A program made the position numbers and the translations under genes. A DNA stretch of 64,000 nt from Hymenobacter tibetensis (lineage in GTDB: Bacteria > Bacteroidota > Bacteroidia > Cytophagales > Hymenobacteraceae), in assembly GCF_022827545.1 (NCBI RefSeq), contig NZ_CP094669.1, positions 2,508,001 to 2,572,000 of the forward strand, in the 5' to 3' direction. Below are positions 35,299 through 44,095 of this stretch, piece after piece. Positions within the stretch are counted from its first letter, which is position 1. Each line of letters starts with the position of its first letter. The notes under the pieces are model-generated. The model did no database searches and was not told the DNA's origin. It was given only the letters and a program-made list of their open reading frames with translations.

Positions 35299-35730
35299 AT
35301 GTCTGCTCCGTTGCTCGAATTTGCTGTACCTGGCCTAGGGGCATTACCCGCTGTTGCAGCGCAAGTGGCCAAAGCCATCCGGGGGTATTCTATCGTTTGC
35401 TTTGAAGGCGAGATGGGCGCGGGCAAGACAACGTTCATCAAAGCCTTGTGCGAAGAACTGGGCGTGCAAGAGGAAGTCAGCAGTCCTACTTTTGCCCTTG
35501 TCAACGAGTACCGCGACGCTCACAACAAGCCCATCTATCACTTCGACTTCTACCGCCTCAACAATCCGCGCGAAGCCGAGGACATTGGCGCGTTGGAGTA
35601 CTTTGATTCTGGCTATCTTTGCCTGATAGAGTGGCCCAGCCGTATCGAGCCGCTGTTGCCCTCAAATCGTCTCCTTATTCAACTCACCGTCACTGGCGAT
35701 GAGTCGAGAGAATTAAAGATTACGAATTAG
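35299..35730 (+). CDS. tsaE: tRNA threonylcarbamoyladenosine biosynthesis ATPase TsaE
   Basis: 143 residues. P-loop GEMGAGKT (37-44), SSPTFALVNEY (61-71) and HFDFYRL are the TsaE signatures. It works with TsaB/TsaD to form t6A37 in ANN-decoding tRNAs. A near-consensus TAAACTTG box lies 23 bp upstream. The last codons (ITN and stop) are encoded by the left arm of an AT-rich repeat element. It sits directly before ald, a pairing common in this phylum. Confidence 0.95.
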   Translation: MSAPLLEFAVPGLGALPAVAAQVAKAIRGYSIVCFEGEMGAGKTTFIKALCEELGVQEEVSSPTFALVNEYRDAHNKPIYHFDFYRLNNPREAEDIGALEYFDSGYLCLIEWPSRIEPLLPSNRLLIQLTVTGDESRELKITN

Positions 35731-35817
35731 AAATTACGAATTGTCTGTGCGGCGCTGTAGTCAGAGGTTGTGATGGATGATACCCCCAATTTTTAATTTT
35801 TAATTCTCAATTTTTAA
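35708..35817. repeat. Intergenic element with two inverted 7-bp-period AT-rich arrays
   Basis: The left array (35711-35743) repeats AATTACG/AATTAGA-like heptamers; the right array (35787-35817) repeats AATTTTT/AATTCTC-like heptamers in the opposite sense. The outer ends (GAGAATTAAAGA and TTTTTAATTCTC) are near-perfect inverted repeats. The tsaE stop lies in the left array and the ald start 9 bp after the right array. It resembles the element at 48273-48390. Confidence 0.7.
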
Positions 35818-35825
35818 CCGATAAA

Positions 35826-37052
35826 ATGCCCGAAGCAGTACCCCCCGGATTTGAGTCTCTGGCTGCGAGCCGCGCTTATTTCACCCAGGAATCAATGCTG
35901 GCCGTGGACACACGGAAGCGGAAGCTGTTTATTGGGCTGCCGCGCGAGACCTCGCTTCAGGAAAACCGCATCTGCCTCACGCCGGAGGCAGTCAAGCATC
36001 TTATTGAGGAAGGCCACGAAGTAGTGATGGAGAGCGGTGCGGGGGAACCTAGCAAATACTCCGACCACGACTATTCAGAAGCGGGGGCTACCATTGCCTA
36101 CTCCCAGAAGGAGGTCTACGAAGCCGACCTCATCCTGAAAGTGGCCCCGCCTACCCAAGACGAAATCGAATTTTTAAAAGCTAACCAGACGCTAATTTCG
36201 GCGTTGCAGTTTGGTACGCTCACGGCGGAATACGTCATGGCCCTCACCCGAAAAAAGGTGAATGCTATCAGCTTTGAGTTGATCAAAGACCCCTCCGGCG
36301 CGCGGCCGGTCGTACGGGCCATGAGCGAAATTGCGGGTTCCACCGTCATGCTGATTGCGGCGGAATATTTGGCCCGCTCCAACGAAGGAAAAGGCATCAT
36401 TTTGGGCGGTATTACTGGTGTCCCTCCGTCGCAGGTTGTGATTTTGGGCGCCGGTACGGTAGCCGAATACGCGGCTCGGGCCGCCACCGGTCTGGGCGCC
36501 GAAGTGAAGGTCTTCGACAACCACATCTACAAGCTGCGCCGCCTCAAGCAGAACCTTGGCACCCAACTCTACACCAGCACCCTCGACACCTTTGCCCTTA
36601 GCCAGCAAATTCGTCGCGCCGACGTAGTGATTGGGGCCCTTAATGCCGAAGAAGGCCGCGTGCCGTTCATGGTACCCGAGAGCATGGTGGCCAACATGGC
36701 GCCCGGTTCGGTCATTATCGATGTAAGCATTGACCAAGGCGGCTGCTTCGAAACCAGCGAGATGACCACGCACAACAAGCCGGTCTTCCGCAAATACGAC
36801 GTTATTCATTATTGCGTGCCCAACATTGCCAGCCGCGTGCCTCGCACTGCAACCAATGCGTTAAGCAACATTTTCACCCCGATCCTGCAAGAAATCAGCC
36901 AGCACGGCGGCATCAATGAGGTGTTGTTCACCAATGAGCATTTCCGCTCGGGCGTATACGTGTACAAAGGCTCCCTCACCAACGCTACTATTGCTAAGCG
37001 CTTCAACATGCGCTACAAGGAGTTGAGCTTAATGATTGCCGTACGGAATTAA
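35826..37052 (+). CDS. ald: Alanine dehydrogenase
   Basis: 408 residues; the N-terminal about 27 residues are extra compared with typical Ald and a start at the internal ATG 35895 is possible. Substrate-domain GLPRETSLQENRICLTPEAVKHL and the lysine of LKVAPPT, NAD-binding VVILGAGTVAEYAAR, and the Bacteroidota-type VPNIASRVPRTATNALSN end are present. It interconverts alanine with pyruvate and ammonia using NAD. It is downstream of tsaE across the repeat element. Confidence 0.88.
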   Translation: MPEAVPPGFESLAASRAYFTQESMLAVDTRKRKLFIGLPRETSLQENRICLTPEAVKHLIEEGHEVVMESGAGEPSKYSDHDYSEAGATIAYSQKEVYEADLILKVAPPTQDEIEFLKANQTLISALQFGTLTAEYVMALTRKKVNAISFELIKDPSGARPVVRAMSEIAGSTVMLIAAEYLARSNEGKGIILGGITGVPPSQVVILGAGTVAEYAARAATGLGAEVKVFDNHIYKLRRLKQNLGTQLYTSTLDTFALSQQIRRADVVIGALNAEEGRVPFMVPESMVANMAPGSVIIDVSIDQGGCFETSEMTTHNKPVFRKYDVIHYCVPNIASRVPRTATNALSNIFTPILQEISQHGGINEVLFTNEHFRSGVYVYKGSLTNATIAKRFNMRYKELSLMIAVRN

Positions 37053-37155
37053 TACAGCTCGATTAATACAGCGCGCTGATTTCCGGAGAGAGACGAGCTG
37101 GAATATAAAAGTGATAAAACATTCCTATTGAAATTACTTATACAAACGTTTTGTA

Positions 37156-37977
37156 ATGTTGATTTTGCTGAACTCATATGGGCAGAGGAGTAATAATCTT
37201 TTCCAACATGTTCATTTAGATTCGTTCTGTAGAAATAATGGAATCTATTTTTATAATAAATTTGTGCATGATTTAACTAGTGATTATCCGAATTTAAAGA
37301 AGTCTATTAGTGGCCATATGATAGATTTATGCATGGATATAAAATTACCACAAATAGCAAATAAATTAAAACTTACTAAATATATTGAGTTCCGAGATAT
37401 AAGACAGAATGTCCATTATCAAGATACTATCTTAAAGCATAAGCTAGTGTCTTGTGATGGCTGGTTTTTCAGAAGTATCGAAACGGTTGCTAAGTACCAA
37501 GAGTTTTACAAATGGCTTTTTATGCCTAATGTAGACCAGCAATACTTAGATAGTACTTATCTTAAAAAAGCAGACCCACGTGAAGTAGTTGTGGGTGTTC
37601 ATATTCGTAGAGGTGATTATAAGGACCACGAAAATGGGCGATTCTTTTTTTCTGATGAAGTTTATCTGCGTTTCTTATTGCAGCTTCGTGATATTTTATC
37701 TGCACATAATCGTCCTCACAGATTTCTGCTGTTTAGTAACGATCCAGAATTAGATATCGAACTTTATAAGGGCCAGTTAAGCTGTGTATCTATGTCGAAT
37801 AATTCTGCTTTAGCTGATCAATATTTGATGTCAAAATGCGATTATCTAATTGGTCCACCAAGTACATTTTCAGGCTGGGCTAATTATATTGGGGGCGTTC
37901 CTTACTATCATATACAGGATGCAACTGCTACCATAGGGCTGGATGATTTTATATCTGCACCCTATATAACGGCATAG
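37156..37977 (+). CDS. Glycosyltransferase family 11 (alpha-1,2-fucosyltransferase-like), AT-rich
   Basis: 273 residues. The central motif VGVHIRRGDY (146-155) is the GDP-fucose-binding HxRRGxY motif of GT11. The N-terminus (SYGQRSNNLFQHVHLDSFCRNNG) aligns with the GxGNQMFQYAFA start of the family, with Arg-Ser replacing the usual Gly. C-terminal DQYLMSKCDYLIGPPSTFSGWA is also conserved. It probably adds fucose or a related deoxysugar to a surface glycan. The gene is strikingly AT-rich against GC-rich neighbours, sits alone between housekeeping genes and has no glycan genes adjacent, all pointing to horizontal gain. Confidence 0.82.
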   Translation: MLILLNSYGQRSNNLFQHVHLDSFCRNNGIYFYNKFVHDLTSDYPNLKKSISGHMIDLCMDIKLPQIANKLKLTKYIEFRDIRQNVHYQDTILKHKLVSCDGWFFRSIETVAKYQEFYKWLFMPNVDQQYLDSTYLKKADPREVVVGVHIRRGDYKDHENGRFFFSDEVYLRFLLQLRDILSAHNRPHRFLLFSNDPELDIELYKGQLSCVSMSNNSALADQYLMSKCDYLIGPPSTFSGWANYIGGVPYYHIQDATATIGLDDFISAPYITA

Positions 37978-38068
37978 CTTACACAGCGGGATGCGCAGGC
38001 CCGTCAACAACGCTACATGAAATGTAGCTTGTGTTGCCTAGTGTGCGGAGTAGTGTTCATGAGGGAAT

Positions 38069-38980
38069 TTAAGTCTTTGCGAGCAGAAACACCTTCCACG
38101 CCTCCAGCAACTTTCCTTCCTCCAAAATTTTCTTGCCAAGCTGCATAAGTTGCTGCCGCTGCTCGGTGGGGTTGCCGAAGTATTGTTGTAGTAAGGCGCT
38201 AACCAGCGGGTTTTGCTTGAACTCCTGCACCTGCTCGGGCGTGGGTATGGCTTGCTGTTCGATGTTGCCTAGGCGGCCCAGGTTATTGCCCGTGAGGATA
38301 TCCGATGTGCGAATGTGCTCGGGTAGTTGGTCGATGCCGATGCCTTGGTTGCGGTTGGGTTTAGGCACCGTGAACAGGCTTTCCGGAGTTACGCGGCTGT
38401 ACCAGTCGCCGGCGAGGCGGGCCACGGCGTCGAACTTATGCGGGTCGATGCCGGGGCCGGAATCCAACAGGATACTCTCGCGGAAGTGAGCCTGTACCAC
38501 CCGGCAAATCACGAGGTTGCCACCGCCGTTGGAGTCGCCAATGGCAATAATCTGCTCGACCACGCACTCTAGCGAAACCGGTGCCTCGGCCACCCGTGGC
38601 GGCCGCACTTTGTCGGAGGCCAGTTCAGTTAAGCCAGCTTTTACAAATTCATTCACCCCCCGCTCATACTCGGTGCTGGCCAACGACATTTGCTCGACTA
38701 GTGCATAGTCGCAGATGTTGACCACGCATTCAGCCACCTCGCGCACATTGAAGAGGGTGTGCTTCCGCGTGTTGTCGCGTACGCGGTTGGCGGGGGAGAA
38801 GATCAACGTGGGCGGATTGGAACTGAACACGTTGAAAAACGAGTAGGGGCTCAAATTCACTTCACCTGCCGCTGAAACGGTGCTTACAAACGCTACGGGG
38901 CGGGGTGCCACGGCACTTAGCAGAAATTGGTGCCATTCCGGCCCCGGTAACGTACCTGGCGTAATCGTGCGAAAAGACAT
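38069..38980 (-). CDS. Flavin reductase-like FMN-binding protein
   Basis: 303 residues. The N-terminal about 200 residues match the flavin reductase/DIM6-NTAB family: APRPVAFVSTVSAAGEVNLSPYSFFNVFSSNPP, the FNVREVAECVVNI segment, and GDWYSRV. An extra C-terminal about 90 residues are helical and Gln-rich, longer than the usual about 200-residue members. It should bind FMN and reduce flavin or a small substrate with NAD(P)H. No partner monooxygenase is nearby. Confidence 0.85.
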   Translation of the reverse strand: MSFRTITPGTLPGPEWHQFLLSAVAPRPVAFVSTVSAAGEVNLSPYSFFNVFSSNPPTLIFSPANRVRDNTRKHTLFNVREVAECVVNICDYALVEQMSLASTEYERGVNEFVKAGLTELASDKVRPPRVAEAPVSLECVVEQIIAIGDSNGGGNLVICRVVQAHFRESILLDSGPGIDPHKFDAVARLAGDWYSRVTPESLFTVPKPNRNQGIGIDQLPEHIRTSDILTGNNLGRLGNIEQQAIPTPEQVQEFKQNPLVSALLQQYFGNPTEQRQQLMQLGKKILEEGKLLEAWKVFLLAKT

Positions 38981-39178
38981 AGAAGCTACTAGCTGGTACT
39001 AGTTGTGAAACGGAACAGAAACGGCAGGCAATACGCTGCTTACGAATCCGGACGGTGGCGTACCGCCGTCTGGCCAATACTTGTGCAAGCCGTGCCAGCA
39101 TGGATAGCTATAGCTCGATGGCCGAGGAGTTCTGAGTGCAAAGCAGGTACTGGTTTGGACGTAGAGTTGAGGAGGAAA

Positions 39179-41263
39179 TCAGTTAGTCCAGGCAGCGGGA
39201 ACAGGAGGCTTGCCTTGCAGGGGTAAGGTGATGATAAATTCGGTGTATTCGCCGGGCTGGCTGGTGACTTCCAGTGTGCCGCCGTGGCTGCGCGTGATGA
39301 TATCATAGCTAACCCATAACCCAAGGCCAAGCCCTTCGCCGTCGGGTTTGGTGGTGAAAAAGCGCTGAAAGATGTCGGCAATACCTTCTTCGGCTATGCC
39401 AGGGCCATTGTCGCGCACCCTGATTTCGGCGTGGTCCCCACGGTGATGGGTGCTAAGCGTAATCTGGGGTACGTATTCTTCATCAGTGGCTTGGCGCTGG
39501 CGCTGATGCACACCGTGGAAAGCAGTAGTGAACAAGCTAACCAACACCCGGCCCAACTCTTGCCGAACCACCGACACTTCAGGGAGCGTTTCGTCGGGGT
39601 GCGAAAACAGGGCGGCGTTGAAGTGGCGGTTTTTGATGCGTAAGTCGTGGTAGGTGAGGCGCATGTATTCGTTGGCCAGCACGTTGAGGTTGGTGGCCTG
39701 GCGCTGAGCCGGACCCGTGCTGGAGTAGTCGAGCATGCTGCTCACAAAGCCCTCTGCCTGCTTGCTGTGCAGCACAATCTTGGACTGGTACTGGCTTAGG
39801 TTCTGGAACATATCATCGATAATCTGCTGATCATCAATGGGCAGTGGTACTTTAGCTAACTCTTCGCGCAATTCCTGACACAGCCCCACGCTGATAGCCG
39901 CAAAGTTTTTCACGCTGCTCATCGGGTTTTTGAGCTCGTGCGCTACACCCGCCATCAATTCGCCTAACGAAGCCATTTTCTCGCGCAGTACCAACTGGCT
40001 CTGAGTGGTGCGCAGTTGCTGGACGATACTAGCCAGCGTGTCTCGTTGTTTGGTTAGTTCTTCTTTCTGCTGACCGATCTGCTGATTTAACTGCTGTAGG
40101 CGCTGGTTGGCCCGCTGTTGATGCCAGTTGTGGCGCCACAAGAATAGAGCTATCAGAAGAAGAATGCCCAGGCCTACCCATAGCACGTACGTACGGACTG
40201 TGGCCGTGAACTGAGCATTTTCGGCTTCCAGTTGCTGCAAGCGCTGCTGCTCCTGGAAACCAATGGCATCAAGCTGTTTGATGCGCTGCGGATTGTGCAA
40301 GCTATCCTGCGCGGTGAGCATGATGCTCATGTATTTCAAGGTGCTATCGTCTTGGCCGCGGGCCCGAAAGGCATCAGCCAGTAGGGTGCTGGTGCGCAGC
40401 ACCCCCACTATGAAAGGCAGCGTCTGGCCCACCGCCAATGATTTTCGGGCATAGAAAATGCTGGAATCAGCTTGGTGCCGACGGAAGTAGAGCTCGGCCA
40501 TGTACTGAAAAGCGCGGCAGCGGCATCGTAAGTCGTTTTCAGGCAGCGCCGCCCGAGCACTCAAGTGATAATGCTGCACAGCCGAGTTCATCATACCCCG
40601 CGCTGCTTGCAGCAGCCCTATTTCACGCAGAATGTAGGGCCGGGGGTTGCCCCAGCAGCTCCACCCTGCAGCAGGTGGGGTGCGAGCAAGCGCGTACGCC
40701 TGGTGCAAGTAGTAGGACGCCGAGTCGAGTAAGCCCAGCCCTTCGTAGCTGGCACCCATGTTGGTTAGAATGCTGGCTAGCTGCGAAGGATCATTGACAC
40801 GGGCCTGCTGATACATGGCGCGGGCTTGAAAATAATAGTGCAGCGAAGGTCGAAAATCGTCGAGGGCAAAGTACAGCAGCCCTGTTTGGTTGAAGGTGCG
40901 GGACTTGCCTTCAAGGTCGTTGCTTTGCTGGTTGAGCTGTAGGGCCTGCAGATTCAGGCGTAACGCTTCGGGTAGGTTACCACGCTCGGAATACAAGATG
41001 GCCAACCGTGAAAGGCACCGGCCTTCGCCCTTGTGGTAGCCGATGCGCCGAGCAAGCCGCAAGCCCTGCTGGGCGTACTTCTGCACCGAATCGAAATGGG
41101 AGTAGCGGTAGGTTGCGCTCAGGTTGGCTAACAGCAGCACCCGGCTGGTGTCGGTGGTGGTCCGGGCTAACTCCTGCTCTAAGGCTGCTGTTTGTGGGCT
41201 CTGGCCTACCGCTCGTACAACCGGCAGTACAAGCAGAAGCCAGAAAAGTAATCGTGAAATCAT
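39179..41263 (-). CDS. TPR-containing sensor histidine kinase
   Basis: 694 residues. A signal peptide (LLFWLLLVLPVVRAVGQ) is followed by periplasmic TPR repeats (about 25-330), one membrane helix (YVLWVGLGILLLIALFLW, about 352-369), a Gln-rich coiled coil, then a HisKA dimerisation domain with phospho-acceptor H442 (GVAHELKNPM) and a HATPase domain (RDNGPGI, GLGLGLWVSYDII). The architecture is common in Bacteroidota. No response regulator is adjacent, so it is an orphan here; the periplasmic TPR suggests sensing of a protein or envelope state. Confidence 0.92.
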   Translation of the reverse strand: MISRLLFWLLLVLPVVRAVGQSPQTAALEQELARTTTDTSRVLLLANLSATYRYSHFDSVQKYAQQGLRLARRIGYHKGEGRCLSRLAILYSERGNLPEALRLNLQALQLNQQSNDLEGKSRTFNQTGLLYFALDDFRPSLHYYFQARAMYQQARVNDPSQLASILTNMGASYEGLGLLDSASYYLHQAYALARTPPAAGWSCWGNPRPYILREIGLLQAARGMMNSAVQHYHLSARAALPENDLRCRCRAFQYMAELYFRRHQADSSIFYARKSLAVGQTLPFIVGVLRTSTLLADAFRARGQDDSTLKYMSIMLTAQDSLHNPQRIKQLDAIGFQEQQRLQQLEAENAQFTATVRTYVLWVGLGILLLIALFLWRHNWHQQRANQRLQQLNQQIGQQKEELTKQRDTLASIVQQLRTTQSQLVLREKMASLGELMAGVAHELKNPMSSVKNFAAISVGLCQELREELAKVPLPIDDQQIIDDMFQNLSQYQSKIVLHSKQAEGFVSSMLDYSSTGPAQRQATNLNVLANEYMRLTYHDLRIKNRHFNAALFSHPDETLPEVSVVRQELGRVLVSLFTTAFHGVHQRQRQATDEEYVPQITLSTHHRGDHAEIRVRDNGPGIAEEGIADIFQRFFTTKPDGEGLGLGLWVSYDIITRSHGGTLEVTSQPGEYTEFIITLPLQGKPPVPAAWTN

Positions 41264-41617
41264 ACCGAAAGGTAAGAATAGGAAACAAGCTATTTAGCTG
41301 TCTTTACACTGGAGCTTCTGCCTCTAAAAGAAGCAAGGCAGGAAGAGGGATGTAGGGGAGGCGGCGGGCAACAAATACCCGTAAAGTAGCTAATATCTCG
41401 GCAGTAATGCGTGAAAGAGAGCAAGGCTACAATTCTGGAGTGCCCATGCAGTGGTTAACGCCTTGGTACGTAACGTGTGGCAGATTGCAGGGGAGAGGCC
41501 TAGTGCTCTAAGTGGTTAGTTACGCATGCTACCTATAGTAGGCAGCAAGAAAGCAAAAGGCGCTAGTAGAAGCGGCGAACCGCACTATCTTGTGGCTTTC
41601 TGTATGACCGTTATTCT
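41264..41617. other. 354-bp divergent intergenic region with no recognised element
   Basis: Between the kinase and M28 genes. No convincing promoter box, hairpin, ORF or repeat was seen on either strand. Confidence 0.4.
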
Positions 41618-42550
41618 ATGTATTGGCGTTTCTATTGTTCTCTGGTTCTTGTCGTGTTGGCTGCTGTTGGGGCGTGTGCGCAACCGTCTGCCTCTAGTGC
41701 TGATACCGTGCGTTTGCGCCGTCACTTGCTCACGCTTGTTGGCACCCCGCAACCCCGTAACTACCTGCACCCAGCCAGCCTCAACCAGGCCGGCGAGTAC
41801 ATCTTGCAACAATTGCAAGCGGCTGGTGCACGTACCGCTGAGCAGCCATATGAGGTAAAAGGCCAACTGTACCGCAACCTGATTGGGAGTTTCGGCCCCG
41901 AAGCCGGCCCCCGCCTCATTATTGGGGCGCATTATGATGTATGCGGCGAGCAGCCCGGCACCGACGATAACGGGAGTGGCGTAGCTGCTTTGTTGGAGCT
42001 GGCCCGCCTGTTAGGCCAGCAGCCAAGCCTGCCTTACCGAATTGATTTGGTGGCATACACGTTGGAAGAGCCTCCTTTTTTTCGGACTCCGCACATGGGT
42101 AGCTACGTTCACGCCCAATCATTGCATGCGGCGGGAGTGCCCGTACGAGGCATGATAGCGCTGGAAATGCTGGGCTATTACGATGACCGGAAAGGCAGCC
42201 AGCGCTATCCGTTCAGCCCATTAAAGCTGATTTTTGGTAGCCGGGGAAACTACGTGACCGTCGCGCAGAAATTTGGCAACGGGCGCTTCGGCCGGCAGTT
42301 TGCTCGGCGCTACCGGGCAGCGGCCGCACTGCCCGTAAAACGGTTCAAGGCACCTGCCTGGCTGCCTGGTATCGACTTCTCCGACCACCTCAACTATTGG
42401 CAGTTCAACTACTCGGCAGTGCTCCTCACCGACACCGCCTTCTACCGTAATCAGCACTACCATGAGCCCACTGATACGCTCGACCGGCTGGATATGCGCC
42501 GGTTGGGACTGTCGGTGGATGCTGTGTTGGCGGTGTTGCTCCATCCCTGA
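41618..42550 (+). CDS. M28 family zinc metallopeptidase, exported
   Basis: 310 residues. Signal peptide with a possible lipobox cysteine C20 (AAVGAC). Zinc ligands follow the M28 order: H105-x-D107 (GAHYD), bridging D117 (TDDNGSG), E150/E151 pair (TLEEP), a later Asp, and the final His in QHYHEPTDT. M28 enzymes are aminopeptidases or glutaminyl cyclases; the TDDNGSG and HEPTDT segments fit aminopeptidases. Location would be periplasm or surface lipoprotein. Next gene downstream is DUF2490. Confidence 0.88.
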   Translation: MYWRFYCSLVLVVLAAVGACAQPSASSADTVRLRRHLLTLVGTPQPRNYLHPASLNQAGEYILQQLQAAGARTAEQPYEVKGQLYRNLIGSFGPEAGPRLIIGAHYDVCGEQPGTDDNGSGVAALLELARLLGQQPSLPYRIDLVAYTLEEPPFFRTPHMGSYVHAQSLHAAGVPVRGMIALEMLGYYDDRKGSQRYPFSPLKLIFGSRGNYVTVAQKFGNGRFGRQFARRYRAAAALPVKRFKAPAWLPGIDFSDHLNYWQFNYSAVLLTDTAFYRNQHYHEPTDTLDRLDMRRLGLSVDAVLAVLLHP

Positions 42551-42637
42551 AGTAAGACGAAAGCCCAACTACAGGTCCGGAGTGGCGTATGGGAAGCCAA
42601 GCGCGCATCATTTGCTGCCGCTTCCTTCCCCGAGTTC

Positions 42638-43420
42638 ATGATAAAATTGCCGCTCGTAATTGGGCTTTATTTGCTAACTGCCACCGGATTTGGGCAAGCC
42701 CTGCCGCGCTTGCTTGACCATAATGCCCTGGGCTGGACGGTGTACTCCGGCGACCACCAAGTCAGTAAGAGGTGGACAATCCATACTGAATATCAGCTGC
42801 GGCGGGTGAAGCTTCTAGGCACGCAGCAGCAGCACCTAGCACGGCTAGGAGTAGGGCACAAGCTCACGGACCGGGTGACGGTAAGCGGAGGGTACACCTA
42901 CTTTCAAACGCACGAATACGGCCGCTATCCTACCGTAGTGGGCAAGCCCCAGCCCGAGCAGCGGCTCTATCAGGACGTAACGCTGGCAGATGAAGTAGGG
43001 CGCCTGCAACTCTCGCAACGCCTGCGCCTAGAACAACGCTGGCTGGGCCAACGAGCCGCTGAAGGCACCGGCAACGTGCAAGACTGGGAGTATCAGCACC
43101 GAATCCGGTACCAACTGGCGGGGAGCTTCCCGCTGCAAGGCCCCACCATCGACGACGGGGAATGGTACCTCAATGCCTTCGACGAGTTGTTTATCAGCTT
43201 CGGGCGCAATGTGGGCAACAACGTGTTCAACCAAAACCGGATTTCTGGTGGCCTGGGCTACCAGTTCAGCAGCAAAGCCAAGGTCGAACTCAACTACCTC
43301 AACCAAGTAACGCAACACGCCGAGCCGGACCCCGCCAGTGGACGGCCCGTGTTTGAAATCAATAACGGCTTCCGAGTGAACATCCTCTACGACCTAGATT
43401 TTACTACGAGAGAGGAATAG
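42638..43420 (+). CDS. DUF2490 outer-membrane protein
   Basis: 260 residues with a signal peptide (IGLYLLTATGFGQ) and about ten amphipathic beta-strands, including YQLRRVKLLGTQQQHLARLG, LSQRLRLEQRW and a last strand FRVNILYDLDF. This matches DUF2490, predicted outer-membrane barrels of unknown role in Bacteroidota. 87 bp after the M28 gene. Its 3' end overlaps the convergent unknown gene by 17 bp. Confidence 0.82.
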   Translation: MIKLPLVIGLYLLTATGFGQALPRLLDHNALGWTVYSGDHQVSKRWTIHTEYQLRRVKLLGTQQQHLARLGVGHKLTDRVTVSGGYTYFQTHEYGRYPTVVGKPQPEQRLYQDVTLADEVGRLQLSQRLRLEQRWLGQRAAEGTGNVQDWEYQHRIRYQLAGSFPLQGPTIDDGEWYLNAFDELFISFGRNVGNNVFNQNRISGGLGYQFSSKAKVELNYLNQVTQHAEPDPASGRPVFEINNGFRVNILYDLDFTTREE

Positions 43421-44009
43421 CGTGGGCCGGCAGCGTCCCCACCCAAACTCGATCCGTCTGGACCACGAAGAATTCTCGGCCTGTGTCGTTGGTGTAGGTG
43501 TGGTGCGGGCGACGTAGCATCCATGCTGGCCAGCCAGCAGGATAATCTTCTGGCTCGAACCAGTCACTCCAATAGCAAGCCTGCCATTCCAGTTGATCGG
43601 CTCCCGGCAACTCCCGGTACTTAGCTGGCAATAGGAAAGCCAAGTCGCATGCTGTAACTAGATGCGGGTACCGCTTGATCCTCTTTCCTACGGCAGCCAC
43701 TACTTGTGAGGAGTGCGCGAAGTCCCTTTCAAACAGCCAAATTGCTAGGTAGAACTTTTTGGGCTGCGCTATCAGCGCCTGATGCCATTGCCTGAACGTA
43801 GCCAGTAACATATGCAGGGCCTGCTGCCGCACGGCAACAGGAACAACAACGAAAGGGGTATGCCAAGGACCAAGTCCGAGCTTACGGTATGTATACTGCG
43901 TTCGGAGTAGTGCGTTGGTATTCAACTGCTTGATATAGAGACTTTCCTTTTCAAGTCGGCGCAATAGTCTTTTCGTACCCCATGGCTTCTTCATCAGAAG
44001 TAACTTCAT
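43404..44009 (-). CDS. Hypothetical protein
   Basis: 201 residues, not recognised. Basic N-terminal half (KKPWGTKRLLRRLEKE), Trp-rich C-terminal half (ACYWSDWFEPEDYPAGWPAWM). No signal peptide or membrane helix. Codon pattern resembles the GC-rich neighbours. It overlaps the end of the DUF2490 gene by 17 bp and is divergent from the InsA-like gene (86-bp AT-rich gap). A start at the second ATG (MKKPWG) is possible. Confidence 0.55.
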   Translation of the reverse strand: MKLLLMKKPWGTKRLLRRLEKESLYIKQLNTNALLRTQYTYRKLGLGPWHTPFVVVPVAVRQQALHMLLATFRQWHQALIAQPKKFYLAIWLFERDFAHSSQVVAAVGKRIKRYPHLVTACDLAFLLPAKYRELPGADQLEWQACYWSDWFEPEDYPAGWPAWMLRRPHHTYTNDTGREFFVVQTDRVWVGTLPAHAIPLS

Positions 44010-44025
44010 TGTTGAAATAAGTCTA

Positions 44026-44033
44026 TATGTTTG
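44026..44033 (+). promoter_or_regulatory. -7 box (TATGTTTG) of the InsA-like gene
   Basis: Consensus TAnnTTTG 62 bp before the ATG in an AT-rich divergent region. Confidence 0.4.
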
Positions 44034-44073
44034 CTAACTTAGTATATATTTACTAATTACCTATAGTCTTAGT

Positions 44074-44089
44074 GTAAGTCCTCACTTAC
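44074..44089. promoter_or_regulatory. Dyad GTAAGT-N4-ACTTAC before the InsA-like gene
   Basis: 6-bp inverted repeat ending 6 bp before the ATG, over the ribosome-binding region. A candidate autoregulatory operator for the HTH protein it precedes. Confidence 0.4.
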
Positions 44090-44095
44090 CTCGCT

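Noticed and set aside
36995..38000. Prophage or integrative element around the AT-rich GT11 gene
   Set aside because: No integrase, attachment repeats, tRNA or phage genes; only a single foreign-looking gene.
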